The notes: generated by a model not told the origin, from the sequence alone. A DNA stretch of 64,000 nucleotides from Odoribacter splanchnicus DSM 20712 (GCF_000190535.1 NC_015160.1:3410001-3474000); one strand, 5' to 3'; shown: positions 34,664-44,840, counted from the first letter of the stretch. A program made the numbers and translations.

Positions 34664-36418
34664 TTACTCTTTGGGTCGATAATTCTGTAAGAAAATTCTT
34701 GCCTGATTTCTAATCCGCAAAACCGAGGTATTGACTACTTTCACTTGCATAGACAACATATATTCGGCCTGTATGGCTGCCTGGCCGGGAGAGCCGTCAG
34801 CCCGGTAGAGATTGAACAAATGATAATGCGGAACTATATAGGCCGGAGTCATAAAAGAAGCGGAGAGATAAGCCTTTTCAGCTTCTGCATTCCTGCCAGC
34901 CTGCTGATAGCACATCCCCAAATCGCACACCAGCCGGGAGGATGGTTTTAAAGCACAGGCATTTTCCAGCACCGGCAGGGCTTCCGCATATTGCCGGTGA
35001 TTGAATAATGTCTTTCCGTAACAAAGTACAAAATCAGCATTTCCCTGCAGATACCGGTAAGAGTTTATCATCCCTGTTCCGGTCAGAACCGATACATCCG
35101 ATTGTGCTTCTGACAGAAGCCTGTCCGCCCTCTTTTCCTGCCTGTATTCAAAACAGATAAAGACCGGTAAGGAAAGAAGGAACAGGCCGGCAACAAATCT
35201 GTACCCGGTTTTCCATCTCCCCTTTTTTACAAGGACCGGAGACGATACATTTCCGGCAATTACAGCCAAAGCAGCAACAGCGATAGTTATAATCAAACCG
35301 ATCGAAAAAGGGTAGCTGAAAAAACCGAAACTCAGGATTGCCAGAAATACGGAACCCGCATCCCGGGATTTTTGATTTCCACGGAAAGAGTGACGGCATC
35401 CGGTAAAAATCAGGAGAACAAAGAGAACAAAACCTGCAATTCCCGTTTCAAAAAGTATCCGGAGAAATTCGTTAAAAGCATATACATTATTTCCGGCAAC
35501 GTTTGCATAAGCAGAAACGGAATGTTCCCTAAACCATCCGGCCTGTAAAGGCATATATAAAGCCTCGAGACTACCCTGGCCCCACCACAATGCTTCCGGC
35601 AGTTTACTTCCGATAACCTGCCAGATTAAAAATCTGCCTTGCACGGAGTCCGGCCGCATCCGGTATCCGGCATAGATTCCAATTAATAGAATGACCGACA
35701 GTAGTATAAACGACAAGTAGTTCGGATACCGGTATTTTTGCCGGGCTGCTTTCCACAGTATACCCATAACCAAAGCAATCCAGGATGCCCGGGAATTTAT
35801 GGACAGTATACCATAAAGCAAAAGTAAAAAATTCAGCAACCAGCACACCTTCCACCCGATGCCGAACTCTTTCTTGAAAGAACAGATCCCTGCCAGAAAG
35901 GAAAGTACTAAAAACAATGCGAGTATAGAGGGATTGAAAAAACATCCCGTACCCTTCAGTAAATAATGGTAGGAGGGCAGGAAATCCGTGATTTGTAAAA
36001 TATACCATATTCCTTGCAGCCCACCTGCGAAAAACAACAGGATAAAAAATGTATTGCCCGACTTTATATTCCTTGCATAAACATATAACAGGAGCAGCAT
36101 AACGGTATAAAGGGGAACATTCGGATTAAATACCCGGTCGGTTATCAAAATACGACTTCCGTAATAGAGGACGAATAAGCCGAATATCAAATCCAATTCA
36201 TTTAATCTGAATTGCCGTTTTCTGAGAATCTTCATCCCCACCCATAAAGCAATAACTATAAAACCGCCGAACCTTGCAGTCGATCCTATTAAATAGACGT
36301 CGACAGGCCAAAGGACCGGGCATAAAAACAGCAGGAAGCCTACCGGGAAATACTCAACGCAAATCCCCTTACAAAATTTCAATTTATTTTGCGTATAAAA
36401 CAAAACATAAAAAGGCAT
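34664..36418 (-). CDS. O-antigen ligase (Wzy_C) family membrane protein with TPR tail
   Basis: A polytopic inner-membrane protein of about 584 residues with ten or more membrane segments over residues 25-430, a large periplasmic loop containing SRASWIALVMG and, later, GQGSLEALYMPLQAGWF and NNVYAFNEFLRILFETGIAG, as in WaaL/Wzy ligases. After the last membrane segment the C-terminal part is soluble and has TPR-like helices (NHRQYAEALPVLENACALK, AGRNAEAEKAYLSASF). It would transfer an undecaprenyl-linked glycan to lipid A core or to protein. The longest frame begins with GTG at 36433; the ATG at 36418 is used here. A promoter lies at 36493-36524. Confidence 0.75.
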   Translation of the reverse strand: MPFYVLFYTQNKLKFCKGICVEYFPVGFLLFLCPVLWPVDVYLIGSTARFGGFIVIALWVGMKILRKRQFRLNELDLIFGLFVLYYGSRILITDRVFNPNVPLYTVMLLLLYVYARNIKSGNTFFILLFFAGGLQGIWYILQITDFLPSYHYLLKGTGCFFNPSILALFLVLSFLAGICSFKKEFGIGWKVCWLLNFLLLLYGILSINSRASWIALVMGILWKAARQKYRYPNYLSFILLSVILLIGIYAGYRMRPDSVQGRFLIWQVIGSKLPEALWWGQGSLEALYMPLQAGWFREHSVSAYANVAGNNVYAFNEFLRILFETGIAGFVLFVLLIFTGCRHSFRGNQKSRDAGSVFLAILSFGFFSYPFSIGLIITIAVAALAVIAGNVSSPVLVKKGRWKTGYRFVAGLFLLSLPVFICFEYRQEKRADRLLSEAQSDVSVLTGTGMINSYRYLQGNADFVLCYGKTLFNHRQYAEALPVLENACALKPSSRLVCDLGMCYQQAGRNAEAEKAYLSASFMTPAYIVPHYHLFNLYRADGSPGQAAIQAEYMLSMQVKVVNTSVLRIRNQARIFLQNYRPKE

Positions 36419-36492
36419 GGCATTTTGACACACCTGAAAAAATCAGCACCTTGATGTATTTTATTAAAATTCTATTACAGAATATTACATTT

Positions 36493-36524
36493 CAAATATA
36501 TTACACCGATTGAAGTCAAACAAA
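36493..36524 (-). promoter_or_regulatory. Promoter of the ligase-like gene
   Basis: On the minus strand TTTG (36521-36524) and TATATTTG (36493-36500) are 20 bp apart, about 75 bp before the ATG at 36418. It could drive the ligase, the transglutaminase-like gene and the first effector cassette. Confidence 0.6.
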
Positions 36525-36606
36525 TATTCAATATTCTATAATATACCAAAGATTAAAAAAACAGAGAATTAAAGTTTTGCTCTTTCAGGAAAAGGTATCC
36601 TTTTTA

Positions 36607-36773
36607 TTACAAGAAAATCAGGATCATAAAGGCCAGATTGCCTAATTGGGTCAGTGCTGCTTTGGTCAGACAGCCGTAGAGGCTCATAACGGCAAACGTG
36701 CCGACGGTGACGAAAAAGGTTGAAGCGATCGATTCGGTCGTGAATACCAGAAAATGAATGGAGAAAGTGATCT
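36607..36773 (-). pseudogene. Fragment of a Bax inhibitor-1 (YccA/BI-1) family gene
   Basis: One minus-strand frame between the ung stop and 36607 encodes about 54 residues: FSIHFLVFTTESIASTFFV, then GTFAVMSLYGCLTKA, LTQLGNLAFMILIFL and a stop. This is the second to fourth membrane-segment region of the BI-1 family, with the usual TESI..TFFVT.GTFA.MSLYG pattern. Both ends of the gene are missing. It is missed by ORF calling because it has no start. It marks the right edge of the rearranged region, directly against ung. Confidence 0.7.
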
Positions 36774-37102
36774 CTCTACCATTCGATTTCCTTCAACCCA
36801 TGTTCCCGTAGATATTGGTTTGTGCGGCTGAACTGGTGATTGCCGAACCATCCGCCCCGGTTGGCAGAAAGCGGGGAGGGGTGTACGCATTTAAGCACCA
36901 GGTGCCGGTCGGTATCGATAAATGCGCCTTTGCGTTGGGCATAGGATCCCCACAACAGGAATACCAGGTGTTCTTTCTTTTCTGCGATCTTGCGGATAAC
37001 GGCATCGGTGAAAGTTTCCCAGCCTTTGTTCTGGTGCGAACCGGCTTGGTGGGCCCGTACGGTAAGCGTTGCATTGAGCAGTAGTACCCCCTGGTCCGAC
37101 CA
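36774..37102. repeat. Right copy of the 329-bp ung direct repeat
   Basis: Identical to 25798-26126 except one base seen. The two copies are in the same orientation and bracket 10.6 kb of accessory DNA that includes all four effector cassettes. Recombination between them would delete that segment. Confidence 0.9.
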
Positions 37103-37441
37103 GCGTTCCAGGTTGCCCGAACGGGGAACAGGAGTACCCAGGTCATCGTGTATTTCTTTAAATATATTTTGCAGGGAAGGCGGTTGCTCGATACCTTCGG
37201 GCACGGAAAAACAAAGGCCGTGCGCCTGTCCGGGACCGTGGTAAGGATCCTGGCCGAGGATAACGACTTTCGTATTGTCTACCGTACAATGGTTGAATGC
37301 ATTGAATATCAGTTTGCCGGGAGGGAAAATCCGGGTTTGGGCGTATTCGTTTTTTACAAAAGCGATCAGTTCGGCAAAATACGGTTTGTCAAATTCTTCC
37401 TGAAGCAGTGCTTTCCAGGATTCTTCAATTTTAACGTCCAT
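36776..37441 (-). CDS. ung: Uracil-DNA glycosylase, family 1
   Basis: Removes uracil from DNA to start base-excision repair. The 221-residue protein is full length, with the catalytic water-activating motif [18 protein letters not shown] (about 62-79), [17 protein letters not shown] and the DNA-intercalating loop [10 protein letters not shown] near the C-terminus. Its ATG lies inside the end of the cyclotransferase gene (11-bp overlap), so the two are translationally coupled in a cysS-cyclotransferase-ung unit. The 3' half is duplicated at 25798. Confidence 0.97.
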   Translation of the reverse strand: MDVKIEESWKALLQEEFDKPYFAELIAFVKNEYAQTRIFPPGKLIFNAFNHCTVDNTKVVILGQDPYHGPGQAHGLCFSVPEGIEQPPSLQNIFKEIHDDLGTPVPRSGNLERWSDQGVLLLNATLTVRAHQAGSHQNKGWETFTDAVIRKIAEKKEHLVFLLWGSYAQRKGAFIDTDRHLVLKCVHPSPLSANRGGWFGNHQFSRTNQYLREHGLKEIEW

Positions 37442-38552
37442 ATGGAATAAGTTTTACCTTGATTTCAAATAGTTTCGGCCACCGTTTCCCGGTGACATAA
37501 AAAGTTCCTTTCCCGGCATTCCACGCGATACCGTTCAGCACATCGTCTTTGTCGTCTAGCCGGGCTTTATCGGCGGCAGGCAAGAGTCCGGGCAGGTTCA
37601 GCTCGCCCCGGACAATGCCGGTTTCCGGATCGATGACGACAATCCGGTCGGTCAGCCACACATTCGCCCAGATCATACCGTCTACGTATTCCAGTTCGTT
37701 CAGTTGGTCTACCGGACCGTTATGATCGTATACTTCTACTTCTTTCAGTATATTGAACGTCGACGGAGCGATATGATAAAGCTTGTTGCTGCCGTCGCTC
37801 ATGATCAGGTGGTCTCCGGCCGTAGTAATCCCCCAACCTTCGGAATTATAATTGAAGGTCGATTCCAGGGTAAAAGTTTTCAGATCGTAAATGAAACCTT
37901 TGCGTGACCGCCAGGTGATCTGGTAAATTTTATCTTCATATATCGTGATCCCTTCTCCGAATAACTGACTGTCGATATTTAAGACCGATAGAGTTTTACC
38001 GGTTTGCATGTCTGTTTTACGAATAGACGATTCGCCATATTGCCCCGTTCCCTCGTATATAAAACCGTCCTGATAGATCAAACCTTGTGTATAGGCTTTC
38101 GGATCGTGAGGAAAAACGTTGACTACTTCATAACTGTAAATGGCCGGAGCCTGATCGGGTTTCACCCGGATCGTCGTTGTCGCGATTCCCCGTTTGTTGT
38201 CCGGATGCCATGCCATCACTTTGATGGTCATATTGCCGGTTTTACCTTCAGGTATCCGGTAAGTAAAACTCCGGTCCTCTTTACCGGCCGTTGCGATTTG
38301 CTGGCCGTCGATATAGAAGGCGGCAGAATCGACAGGGAAACGGTCCTTGCTTTCAAAACCGATAACGATCTCCTCGTTGAAAGCATACATCTTATCTTTC
38401 CCGGGCGATGTAAGTTGAATACTTTTCACATACCTCACCTCGTCTTTCGGAAGTTCTGCAGCCAAAGGAGTTTTTTTTTCTTTGTTCGCCGTTTTATTCC
38501 CTCCGCAGGAACAGATGAAAAAGGCACATAATATGTAAAAAAAACAGGTCAT
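37431..38552 (-). CDS. Glutaminyl-peptide cyclotransferase-like lipoprotein
   Basis: Converts N-terminal glutamine of peptides to pyroglutamate in characterised relatives. The 373-residue protein has a lipoprotein signal ([16 protein letters not shown]), an Ig-like domain at about 40-135 ([20 protein letters not shown]), and the five-bladed propeller of the glutamine cyclotransferase family ([59 protein letters not shown], then VLNGIAWN). The frame could start at 38591 inside cysS, but the lipoprotein signal fixes the start at 38552. It lies between cysS and ung in one operon. Confidence 0.88.
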   Translation of the reverse strand: MTCFFYILCAFFICSCGGNKTANKEKKTPLAAELPKDEVRYVKSIQLTSPGKDKMYAFNEEIVIGFESKDRFPVDSAAFYIDGQQIATAGKEDRSFTYRIPEGKTGNMTIKVMAWHPDNKRGIATTTIRVKPDQAPAIYSYEVVNVFPHDPKAYTQGLIYQDGFIYEGTGQYGESSIRKTDMQTGKTLSVLNIDSQLFGEGITIYEDKIYQITWRSRKGFIYDLKTFTLESTFNYNSEGWGITTAGDHLIMSDGSNKLYHIAPSTFNILKEVEVYDHNGPVDQLNELEYVDGMIWANVWLTDRIVVIDPETGIVRGELNLPGLLPAADKARLDDKDDVLNGIAWNAGKGTFYVTGKRWPKLFEIKVKLIPYGR

Positions 38553-38569
38553 CCGCTGTTCGTATCTGT

Positions 38570-40048
38570 TCAATTTTCTACCAGTTCCCATTCATATCCC
38601 TCTTTGGTATCCTTAATGGCGACTCCGGCTGCTTTCAGTTCGTCCCTGATCTTGTCGGAAGTGGCCCAGTCTTTCTTTTGCTTGGCTTCTGTACGGATAG
38701 ACATCACCATATCCAATATTTTCCCCAGCACTTCGTGATCCTGGCTCACCGATTCGCTTTCGGCCTTCAGCCCCAGGATATCGAATACATAATCCTGATA
38801 CAGTTTTTTCAATTTAGCCAGATTACCGGCGTCTATCTTCTCGTTTCCTGCCACCAGTGAATTGATCATCCGTACTCCGTCGAACAAGTGGGAGATCAGG
38901 ACCGGTGTGTTGAGGTCGTCATCGATCGCTTCTTCACATTGGGTGATCAGTGCATCCACATCTACCGTATTACCGGCCGAAGCTTTCACTTTGTCCAGTG
39001 CCCGGACCGCCGTCATCAGGCGTTCATATCCCTTTTGGGCGGCTTTCAGGGCCTCGTTCGAGAAATCCAGCGGACTCCGGTAGTGGGCCTGCAGGATAAA
39101 GAAACGGACGGTCATCGGGGAATAGGCTTGCTCGAGCACATCGTTTTCTCCCGAAAAGAGTTGGTCCAGGGTGATGAAATTCCCCAGCGATTTGCCCATT
39201 TTCTGTCCCTTGATAGTGACCATATTGTTGTGCATCCAATATTTCACGGCTTCGTGTCCGTAGGCAGCCGTACTTTGGGCAATCTCACATTCGTGGTGGG
39301 GAAACTGCAGGTCCAGCCCGCCGCCATGGATATCGAAACGGTCGCCCAGATACTTCTGGCTCATGCACGAACATTCCAGGTGCCAACCCGGAAAACCGTT
39401 ACTCCACGGAGAAGGCCAGCGCATGATATGTTCCGGAGTAGCTTTTTTCCATAGGGCGAAATCGGCCGGATTCCGTTTTTCTCCCTGGCCGTCTAACTGA
39501 CGGGTGTTGGCAAATAACTCTTCCACCCGGCGGCCGGATAGTTTCCCATAGCTGTATTTTTTGTTGTAAGCCTCGACATCGAAATAAATACTTCCGTCGC
39601 TCTCGTAAGCGAATCCGTTGTCCAGGATTTTTTTCACCAATTCTTCCTGCTCGATGATATGGCCCGAAGCATGAGGCTCTATACTGGGCGGAAGGGTGTT
39701 CAATTGCTCCATATTGTGATGGTAGCGGTTGGTATAAAACTGAACGATTTCCATCGGTTCCAACCGGTCGAGCTTCGCTTTCTTCTCGATTTTGTCTTCG
39801 CCGTCGTCACTGTCGTCGGTAAGATGGCCGACATCGGTGATGTTACGCACATAACGCACTTTGTAGCCCAGATATTTCAGATACCGGAACAACAGGTCGA
39901 AAGTAATGGCCGGACGGGCATGTCCCAAATGGGCATCCCCGTAGACGGTGGGCCCGCAAACGTACAACCCGACAAAAGGAGGATTGATCGGTTCGAACTG
40001 TTCTTTCTTGCGCGATAAAGTATTATATAGGACCAGTCGATTTTTCAT
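38570..40048 (-). CDS. cysS: Cysteinyl-tRNA synthetase
   Basis: Charges tRNA-Cys with cysteine. The 492-residue class I synthetase has the zinc ligand in [10 protein letters not shown] (Cys31), the HIGH motif as HLGH (40-43), further zinc ligands in [10 protein letters not shown] and FPHHECE, the KMSKS motif as KMGKS, and a C-terminal DALR-like helical domain. It is first in a cysS-cyclotransferase-ung unit and has a -7 promoter element 31 bp upstream. Confidence 0.97.
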   Translation of the reverse strand: MKNRLVLYNTLSRKKEQFEPINPPFVGLYVCGPTVYGDAHLGHARPAITFDLLFRYLKYLGYKVRYVRNITDVGHLTDDSDDGEDKIEKKAKLDRLEPMEIVQFYTNRYHHNMEQLNTLPPSIEPHASGHIIEQEELVKKILDNGFAYESDGSIYFDVEAYNKKYSYGKLSGRRVEELFANTRQLDGQGEKRNPADFALWKKATPEHIMRWPSPWSNGFPGWHLECSCMSQKYLGDRFDIHGGGLDLQFPHHECEIAQSTAAYGHEAVKYWMHNNMVTIKGQKMGKSLGNFITLDQLFSGENDVLEQAYSPMTVRFFILQAHYRSPLDFSNEALKAAQKGYERLMTAVRALDKVKASAGNTVDVDALITQCEEAIDDDLNTPVLISHLFDGVRMINSLVAGNEKIDAGNLAKLKKLYQDYVFDILGLKAESESVSQDHEVLGKILDMVMSIRTEAKQKKDWATSDKIRDELKAAGVAIKDTKEGYEWELVEN

Positions 40049-40078
40049 TTTCTATATCCATTTAGTTTAAAACGAAAA

Positions 40079-40086
40079 CAAAAATA
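40079..40086 (-). promoter_or_regulatory. Candidate -7 element for cysS
   Basis: TATTTTTG on the minus strand matches TAnnTTTG, about 31 bp before the cysS ATG. No exact -33 TTTG at the expected distance. Confidence 0.35.
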
Positions 40087-40146
40087 ATAAATAAGTCAAT
40101 ACAATACCGACTTAACACGCAAAAATCAAATCTAACCGGTAAAAAA

Positions 40147-41505
40147 TCAGTCTTCGGTCGAGAAGACTACCTTCATATTCGTACGGTTTTCCAATAGCGC
40201 CCCATAGGCATTATACACCTGTTGGCTTTTGTCACGGGTGGTGACATAATGCCCGTTATTCAGGCATTCGATTTTCTGAAACTGACAAGGCAGTATAGTA
40301 GAGCCATATTGGTTGTATACCCCGAACTTCTTGTCCCGTTTGACGATATAACGATGGCCTAAAGAAATGATCTCGTCATACTGGCAGGGAATAATGGTCG
40401 AGCCGTACCGGTTGAATATGCCCTTTTTACCGTTTGCCGTGACGTAATAAATATTCCCTTCCTGTTGTATTTTGTTGTAGCGGCAAGGAATAATCGTACT
40501 TCCATAGGTGTTGACGATACCCTGAAGACCGTTATTCTCCACCAGATATTCTCTTCCTTCTTTCCGGACAGAATTGTATCGGCAGGGAAGTATCGTCGAG
40601 CCGTAAGTGTTGTAAATTCCGTATTTACCGCCTGCCGACACATAATAAACTCCGTCTTCGTATTCTATCGTGTTGTATTTGCAGGGGATAACGGTACTTC
40701 CATAGGTATTGACGATCCCTTTCAGACTGTCGTTTTCAACCAGGTATTTCCCCCCTTCTTTGTATATCGAAGTGTATTGGGTAGGAACGATTACCGAACC
40801 GTACAGGTTGTATATGCCCTGATATTTGCCTTTTGTCACGTAATAGGCATTGTCTTTGCATTCGATCTGGCTGAATTGGCAAGGGATAATAACACTTCCA
40901 TAGCGGTTGTAAACCCCTTTGAGCCGGTCCCGGCAGACGTAAAAACAACGGTCGGTGAGTTCGATCTGGTTATAGCGGCAGGGGATAATTGTCGAACCGT
41001 ACCGGTTGTAAATTCCGTATAACCCTTCCGACGATACCCAAAAAAAATTATTCGATAATTCTATTTTTTCAAAACGGCAGGGCAAGACCAGGGTCCCGTA
41101 ATAATTGACAATTCCTTTCCGGTCGTCGCGGCTGATTTGAAGATACTGATTTTCATATTCTTCGATCTTATCGTATTCACAAGCGAGGGAAAGGTAAAGC
41201 CAGGCATACCCTTTTTTCAGGGCAATCGGCCGGTCAATCTCTTTCGGAAACCGGCCATCCCGTTTGTGCTCTTCATAAAAATAACTGATGATACCGTATT
41301 TCCGGCCCTTTCTGACTTTGAAAAAGCAATTGTGTTGAGGTACGATTTCGTCGTACTCGTACGGTATGGCCAGCTGTTTGTCGATCACGATACCGTATTT
41401 CCCGTTTTGCCGTTCGATCCGGCACTCGTCGAAATGGTTGTCGTAGCATTCTGCAAATGCAAAAGTTACACACAATAGAAAAATGAGGGTAGAAATCAGT
41501 TTCAT
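40147..41505 (-). CDS. Exported WG-repeat-like protein
   Basis: A 452-residue protein with a signal peptide (MKLISTLIFLLCVTFAFA) and about ten tandem repeats of 33 residues, consensus KxGIYNxYGSTIIPCxYxxI followed by xxxYYVxxxG. This is the WG/KWG beta-repeat pattern with tyrosine-glycine in place of the usual tryptophan-glycine. Nearly every repeat keeps the cysteine in IIPC, an unusually regular spacing of cysteines for an exported protein. A TTG 21 bases upstream could extend the frame, but the signal peptide sets the ATG start. Such proteins are thought to bind partners; no catalytic motif is present. It stands alone between cysS and a decayed segment. Confidence 0.85.
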   Translation of the reverse strand: MKLISTLIFLLCVTFAFAECYDNHFDECRIERQNGKYGIVIDKQLAIPYEYDEIVPQHNCFFKVRKGRKYGIISYFYEEHKRDGRFPKEIDRPIALKKGYAWLYLSLACEYDKIEEYENQYLQISRDDRKGIVNYYGTLVLPCRFEKIELSNNFFWVSSEGLYGIYNRYGSTIIPCRYNQIELTDRCFYVCRDRLKGVYNRYGSVIIPCQFSQIECKDNAYYVTKGKYQGIYNLYGSVIVPTQYTSIYKEGGKYLVENDSLKGIVNTYGSTVIPCKYNTIEYEDGVYYVSAGGKYGIYNTYGSTILPCRYNSVRKEGREYLVENNGLQGIVNTYGSTIIPCRYNKIQQEGNIYYVTANGKKGIFNRYGSTIIPCQYDEIISLGHRYIVKRDKKFGVYNQYGSTILPCQFQKIECLNNGHYVTTRDKSQQVYNAYGALLENRTNMKVVFSTED

Positions 41506-41543
41506 AAGTTTGTTTTTAGACTTCAATAATAAGAAAATATTTC

Positions 41544-41798
41544 TTAATTCCCAAAGAAATGTATCGACTTATTAAAAAAATCGTATATTTGTTTACATTT
41601 TATTGCTGTCTCGATTTTCTTTTTTTTGATTTTCCAGTTCCGGCCGTCTCCTTCCCGGATGCTGTGGTATTCTTCGATGTATTCCTTCAGTTCTTTTACT
41701 TCTTTTGGAAGCAAGGAAATGAAACCGGTTTTTCTGAAATAGGATTGAGAAAGAATTCGCCGATCAGATCGGTTTCAAAAAGACTTTTGGGACACCTT
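41544..41798 (-). pseudogene. Unidentified decayed coding segment
   Basis: The 306 bp between ilvA and the WG-repeat gene are not plain spacer. On the minus strand one frame encodes SLFETDLIGEFFLNPISEK and, after an apparent one-base frame change near 41718, the next encodes LLPKEVKELKEYIEEYHSIR and on to a stop at 41544. Codon use and amino-acid pattern look protein-like, but there is no start and I do not recognise the family. Confidence 0.3.
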
Positions 41799-41811
41799 AC
41801 CCGGCGACGGA

Positions 41812-43071
41812 TTATCCGATCAGGAATTCGAATAGGTTCGGATTGTCATTGAGATATTCGTAGAGGATACCTTCGGATTTCATGCGGTCCAGCAGGCCCT
41901 GGAAATCTTCGGGATGCTGGATCTCGATGCCGATGAGGGCAGGGCCTTTTTCGCGGTTTGTCTTCTTCTTGTATTCGAAATAGGTGATGTCGTCGTGGGG
42001 GCCCAGGACGTTGCTGACAAAACTCTGGAGTGCACCGGCTCTTTGCGGAAAACGGACGACGAAGTAATGTTTCAGGCCTTCATATAATAAAGAGCGCTCC
42101 TTGATGTCTTCCATGCGGGTGATGTCGTTGTTGCTGCCGCTGACCACACAAACGACGTTTTTTCCTTTAATTTCATTTTTGTAAAAGTCGAGAGCACTCA
42201 TACTCAGGGCTCCTGCCGGCTCTACTACGATAGCGTCGAAGTTGTAAAGATTCAGGATCGTCGTACAAATTTTGCCTTCGGGCACGACGACGATATCGTC
42301 CAATACTTTCTTGCAGATAGCGTAAGTGAGCTCTCCTACCCGTTGTACGGCTGCCCCGTCGACAAATTTATCTACTTCGTTCAGTTCGGTTACCTCTCCG
42401 CATTCGAACGATTTTTTCATTCCGGCGGCACCGGCCGGTTCGACTCCGATGATCTTGGTCTTCGGGCTCATTTGCTTATAGAAACTACCGATACCGGAAG
42501 CCAGTCCGCCACCACCGATCGGTACAAAGATATAATCGAGCTTCATCCGGGCTTCCTGAATGATTTCTAAACCGACGGTTGCCTGCCCCTCGATGATCCG
42601 GGGATCGTTGAAGGGAGGGATAAATACCATATCGTTTTTTTTACAGGCTTCGATTGCTGCTGTATTGGCCTGATCGAAAGTATCTCCCGTCAGGACGACT
42701 TCAATGGATTTACCCCCGAACATTTTTACCTGGTTGATCTTTTGCCTGGGAGTAGTAACGGGCATATAGATTTTTCCCTGGATACCGAGTTTGCTGCAGG
42801 AGAAGGCTACGCCTTGGGCATGATTGCCGGCACTGGCACAAACCACTCCTTTCTCCATCTCTTCAGGAGTCAGGGATTTGATTTTATTATAAGCTCCCCG
42901 GATTTTATACGATCTCACCATTTGAAGATCTTCCCGTTTCAGAAAGATATTGGCTTCGTATTTATCGGATAGATTTCTGTTTTTCATGAGGGGTGTCGGG
43001 ACCAGAATGTCGTTGAGCGTATGCTCCGCCGTCATGATATCCTTCAAAGAAGGAAAATAAGGATCACTCAT
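41812..43071 (-). CDS. ilvA: Threonine dehydratase (threonine ammonia-lyase)
   Basis: Deaminates threonine to 2-oxobutanoate, the first step unique to isoleucine. The 419-residue PLP enzyme has the cofactor lysine in VRSYKIRGAY (about residue 56), the phosphate-binding glycine loop PIGGGGLASG, and a C-terminal ACT-like regulatory domain of about 85 residues (HYFVVRFPQRAGALQSFVSN). One such domain, not two, is present, as in the shorter bacterial form. It is the last gene of the ilv-leu operon, 31 bp after leuB. Feedback control by isoleucine is expected from the family. Confidence 0.94.
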   Translation of the reverse strand: MSDPYFPSLKDIMTAEHTLNDILVPTPLMKNRNLSDKYEANIFLKREDLQMVRSYKIRGAYNKIKSLTPEEMEKGVVCASAGNHAQGVAFSCSKLGIQGKIYMPVTTPRQKINQVKMFGGKSIEVVLTGDTFDQANTAAIEACKKNDMVFIPPFNDPRIIEGQATVGLEIIQEARMKLDYIFVPIGGGGLASGIGSFYKQMSPKTKIIGVEPAGAAGMKKSFECGEVTELNEVDKFVDGAAVQRVGELTYAICKKVLDDIVVVPEGKICTTILNLYNFDAIVVEPAGALSMSALDFYKNEIKGKNVVCVVSGSNNDITRMEDIKERSLLYEGLKHYFVVRFPQRAGALQSFVSNVLGPHDDITYFEYKKKTNREKGPALIGIEIQHPEDFQGLLDRMKSEGILYEYLNDNPNLFEFLIG

Positions 43072-43102
43072 ATTGTTCGGTTTAATTGGTCTGTTTTTTC
43101 AT

Positions 43103-44167
43103 TTACCCGATGTTCTTTGCTATAAAATCGCCTACTTCGCTGGTCGGATAGGCCTGTCCGTCTTCAGCGATATCTTCGGTAACGATACCGGCTTCGACCG
43201 AACGATCGACTGCCTGGCGGATGCTTGCTCCGGCTGCTTTCAGGTTGAAGGCATATTCGAACATCATAGCGGCGGATAAAATGGTTGCCAGAGGATTGGC
43301 CACATTTTTGCCGGCGGCCTGAGGATAGGAACCGTGGATCGGTTCGAACAGCGAGGTGTGGATACCGATAGAAGCGGAAGGCAGCAAGCCTAATGAGCCT
43401 GTGATGACACTGGCTTCGTCGGTGAGGATATCGCCGAACATGTTTTCTGTAACGATGACATCGAAATGTTTGGGTTGCTGGATGAGTTTCATCGCCGCAT
43501 TGTCGACAAACATGTATTCGACATTTACCTGAGGATAAGCCGGAGCCATCTCTTGTACGGTTTCGCGCCATAGCCGGGAGGTTGCCAGGACATTGGCTTT
43601 ATCGACAACTGTCAGTTTGTTGCGGCGCTTCATGGCGTACTCGAAACCTAATCGGCAAATCCGTTTGATTTCGGCTTTGGTGTATACACAACTGTCGAAA
43701 GCGGTTTGCCCGTCTTCCGAACGTCCCTGGGGCTGCCCGAAATAAATGCCGCCGGTGAGTTCCCGGATACAGATGAAATCGGCCCCTTCTACGAGTTCTT
43801 GTCGCAGAGGAGAGCGGTGAACAAGGGATTTGAAAGTACTGACCGGACGGAGGTTGGCATATAATCCTAATTTTTTGCGCATTTCCAGCAATCCTTGTTC
43901 CGGACGGACTTTGGCTTGGGGATTGTTGTCGAAACGGGGATCCCCGATCGCTCCGAACAATACGGCATCCGATTGCATACAAATCCGGTGAGTTTCTTCC
44001 GGATAAGGATTCCCGGTCTTGTCGATGGCTGTTGCCCCTACTGATCCGTAGGTATAGCCGACGGTATGACCGTATTTTTTGCAAGTGGCATCGATGGCTT
44101 TGATGGCCTGTTCTATGATTTCCGGTCCGATGCCGTCACCGGGTAATACTGCTATTTTTAAATCCAT
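43103..44167 (-). CDS. leuB: 3-isopropylmalate dehydrogenase
   Basis: Oxidises and decarboxylates 3-isopropylmalate to 2-oxoisocaproate with NAD in leucine synthesis. The 354-residue protein has the family motifs [10 protein letters not shown] at the N-terminus, [21 protein letters not shown], the substrate loop [11 protein letters not shown] and [18 protein letters not shown] near the C-terminus. It lies between leuD and ilvA in the operon. Confidence 0.96.
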   Translation of the reverse strand: MDLKIAVLPGDGIGPEIIEQAIKAIDATCKKYGHTVGYTYGSVGATAIDKTGNPYPEETHRICMQSDAVLFGAIGDPRFDNNPQAKVRPEQGLLEMRKKLGLYANLRPVSTFKSLVHRSPLRQELVEGADFICIRELTGGIYFGQPQGRSEDGQTAFDSCVYTKAEIKRICRLGFEYAMKRRNKLTVVDKANVLATSRLWRETVQEMAPAYPQVNVEYMFVDNAAMKLIQQPKHFDVIVTENMFGDILTDEASVITGSLGLLPSASIGIHTSLFEPIHGSYPQAAGKNVANPLATILSAAMMFEYAFNLKAAGASIRQAVDRSVEAGIVTEDIAEDGQAYPTSEVGDFIAKNIG

Positions 44168-44242
44168 GATGAAATGAGTTTGTAAGGTTCATAAGGCGAC
44201 TCTTGCACTGGCTTTGTCAGAACCGAAGGCTCGCCGATCGTT

Positions 44243-44830
44243 TTAACGGGTCTTTTCAAATGCTTCGATCTTATGGTGTATGCTCATCAGATAGTCGACA
44301 TCATCGTATCCCTTCAACAAACACTCTTTTTTGTAGGGAGAAATTTCGAAAAGTTCTTGCTCTCCTGTGGCTGTCAAGGTGACGGTCTGCCGTTCCAGAT
44401 CGATACTGACGGTGGTCGAAGGAGCTGACCGGACGACCTGGAATAGCTTTGCCAGAAACGATTCGCTCACCTGTACAGGAAGTAATCCGTTGTTCAGGGC
44501 ATTGTTGCGGAAAATATCGGCGAAAAAACTGGAAATGACTACTTTGAAACCTGCTCCATAAATGGCCCAGGCCGCATGTTCACGGCTGGAACCACAGCCG
44601 AAATTTTTCCCTGCAATTAAAATTTCTCCGGTATAGTCGGGGGAGTTCAGGACGAAATCTGTTTTCGGGTTTCCCTGAGCATCATACCGCCAGTCGAAAA
44701 ACAATTGTTTGCCGAACCCTTCCCGGGTGGTCGCTTTCAAAAAACGGGCCGGAATGATCTGGTCGGTGTCTACATTTTCGATTTTCAGTGGTATCGCTGT
44801 GGATGTTAGGGTTGTGAATTGGTTTATCAT
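44243..44830 (-). CDS. leuD: 3-isopropylmalate dehydratase small subunit
   Basis: Small subunit of the LeuCD isomerase that converts 2-isopropylmalate to 3-isopropylmalate. The 195-residue swivel-domain protein has [14 protein letters not shown] near the N-terminus and the substrate-binding loop [15 protein letters not shown]. It lies 69 bp after leuC, with an 8-bp simple repeat in the gap. Confidence 0.96.
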   Translation of the reverse strand: MINQFTTLTSTAIPLKIENVDTDQIIPARFLKATTREGFGKQLFFDWRYDAQGNPKTDFVLNSPDYTGEILIAGKNFGCGSSREHAAWAIYGAGFKVVISSFFADIFRNNALNNGLLPVQVSESFLAKLFQVVRSAPSTTVSIDLERQTVTLTATGEQELFEISPYKKECLLKGYDDVDYLMSIHHKIEAFEKTR

Positions 44831-44840
44831 GAGTTGAAAA

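Noticed and set aside
23917..36606. Missing 3' half of proC elsewhere in the window
   Set aside because: No segment on either strand encodes the C-terminal ProC domain, so the gene is not simply split by an insertion within this window.
41584..41591. TATATTTG on the plus strand as a promoter
   Set aside because: No -33 element and no plus-strand gene follow it; the plus-strand frame there is antisense to ilvA and the decayed segment.
43164..44084. Long frames rich in Arg/Ser/His overlapping leuB, ispG and ilv genes
   Set aside because: They are alternate-frame shadows of high-confidence genes with typical skewed composition.
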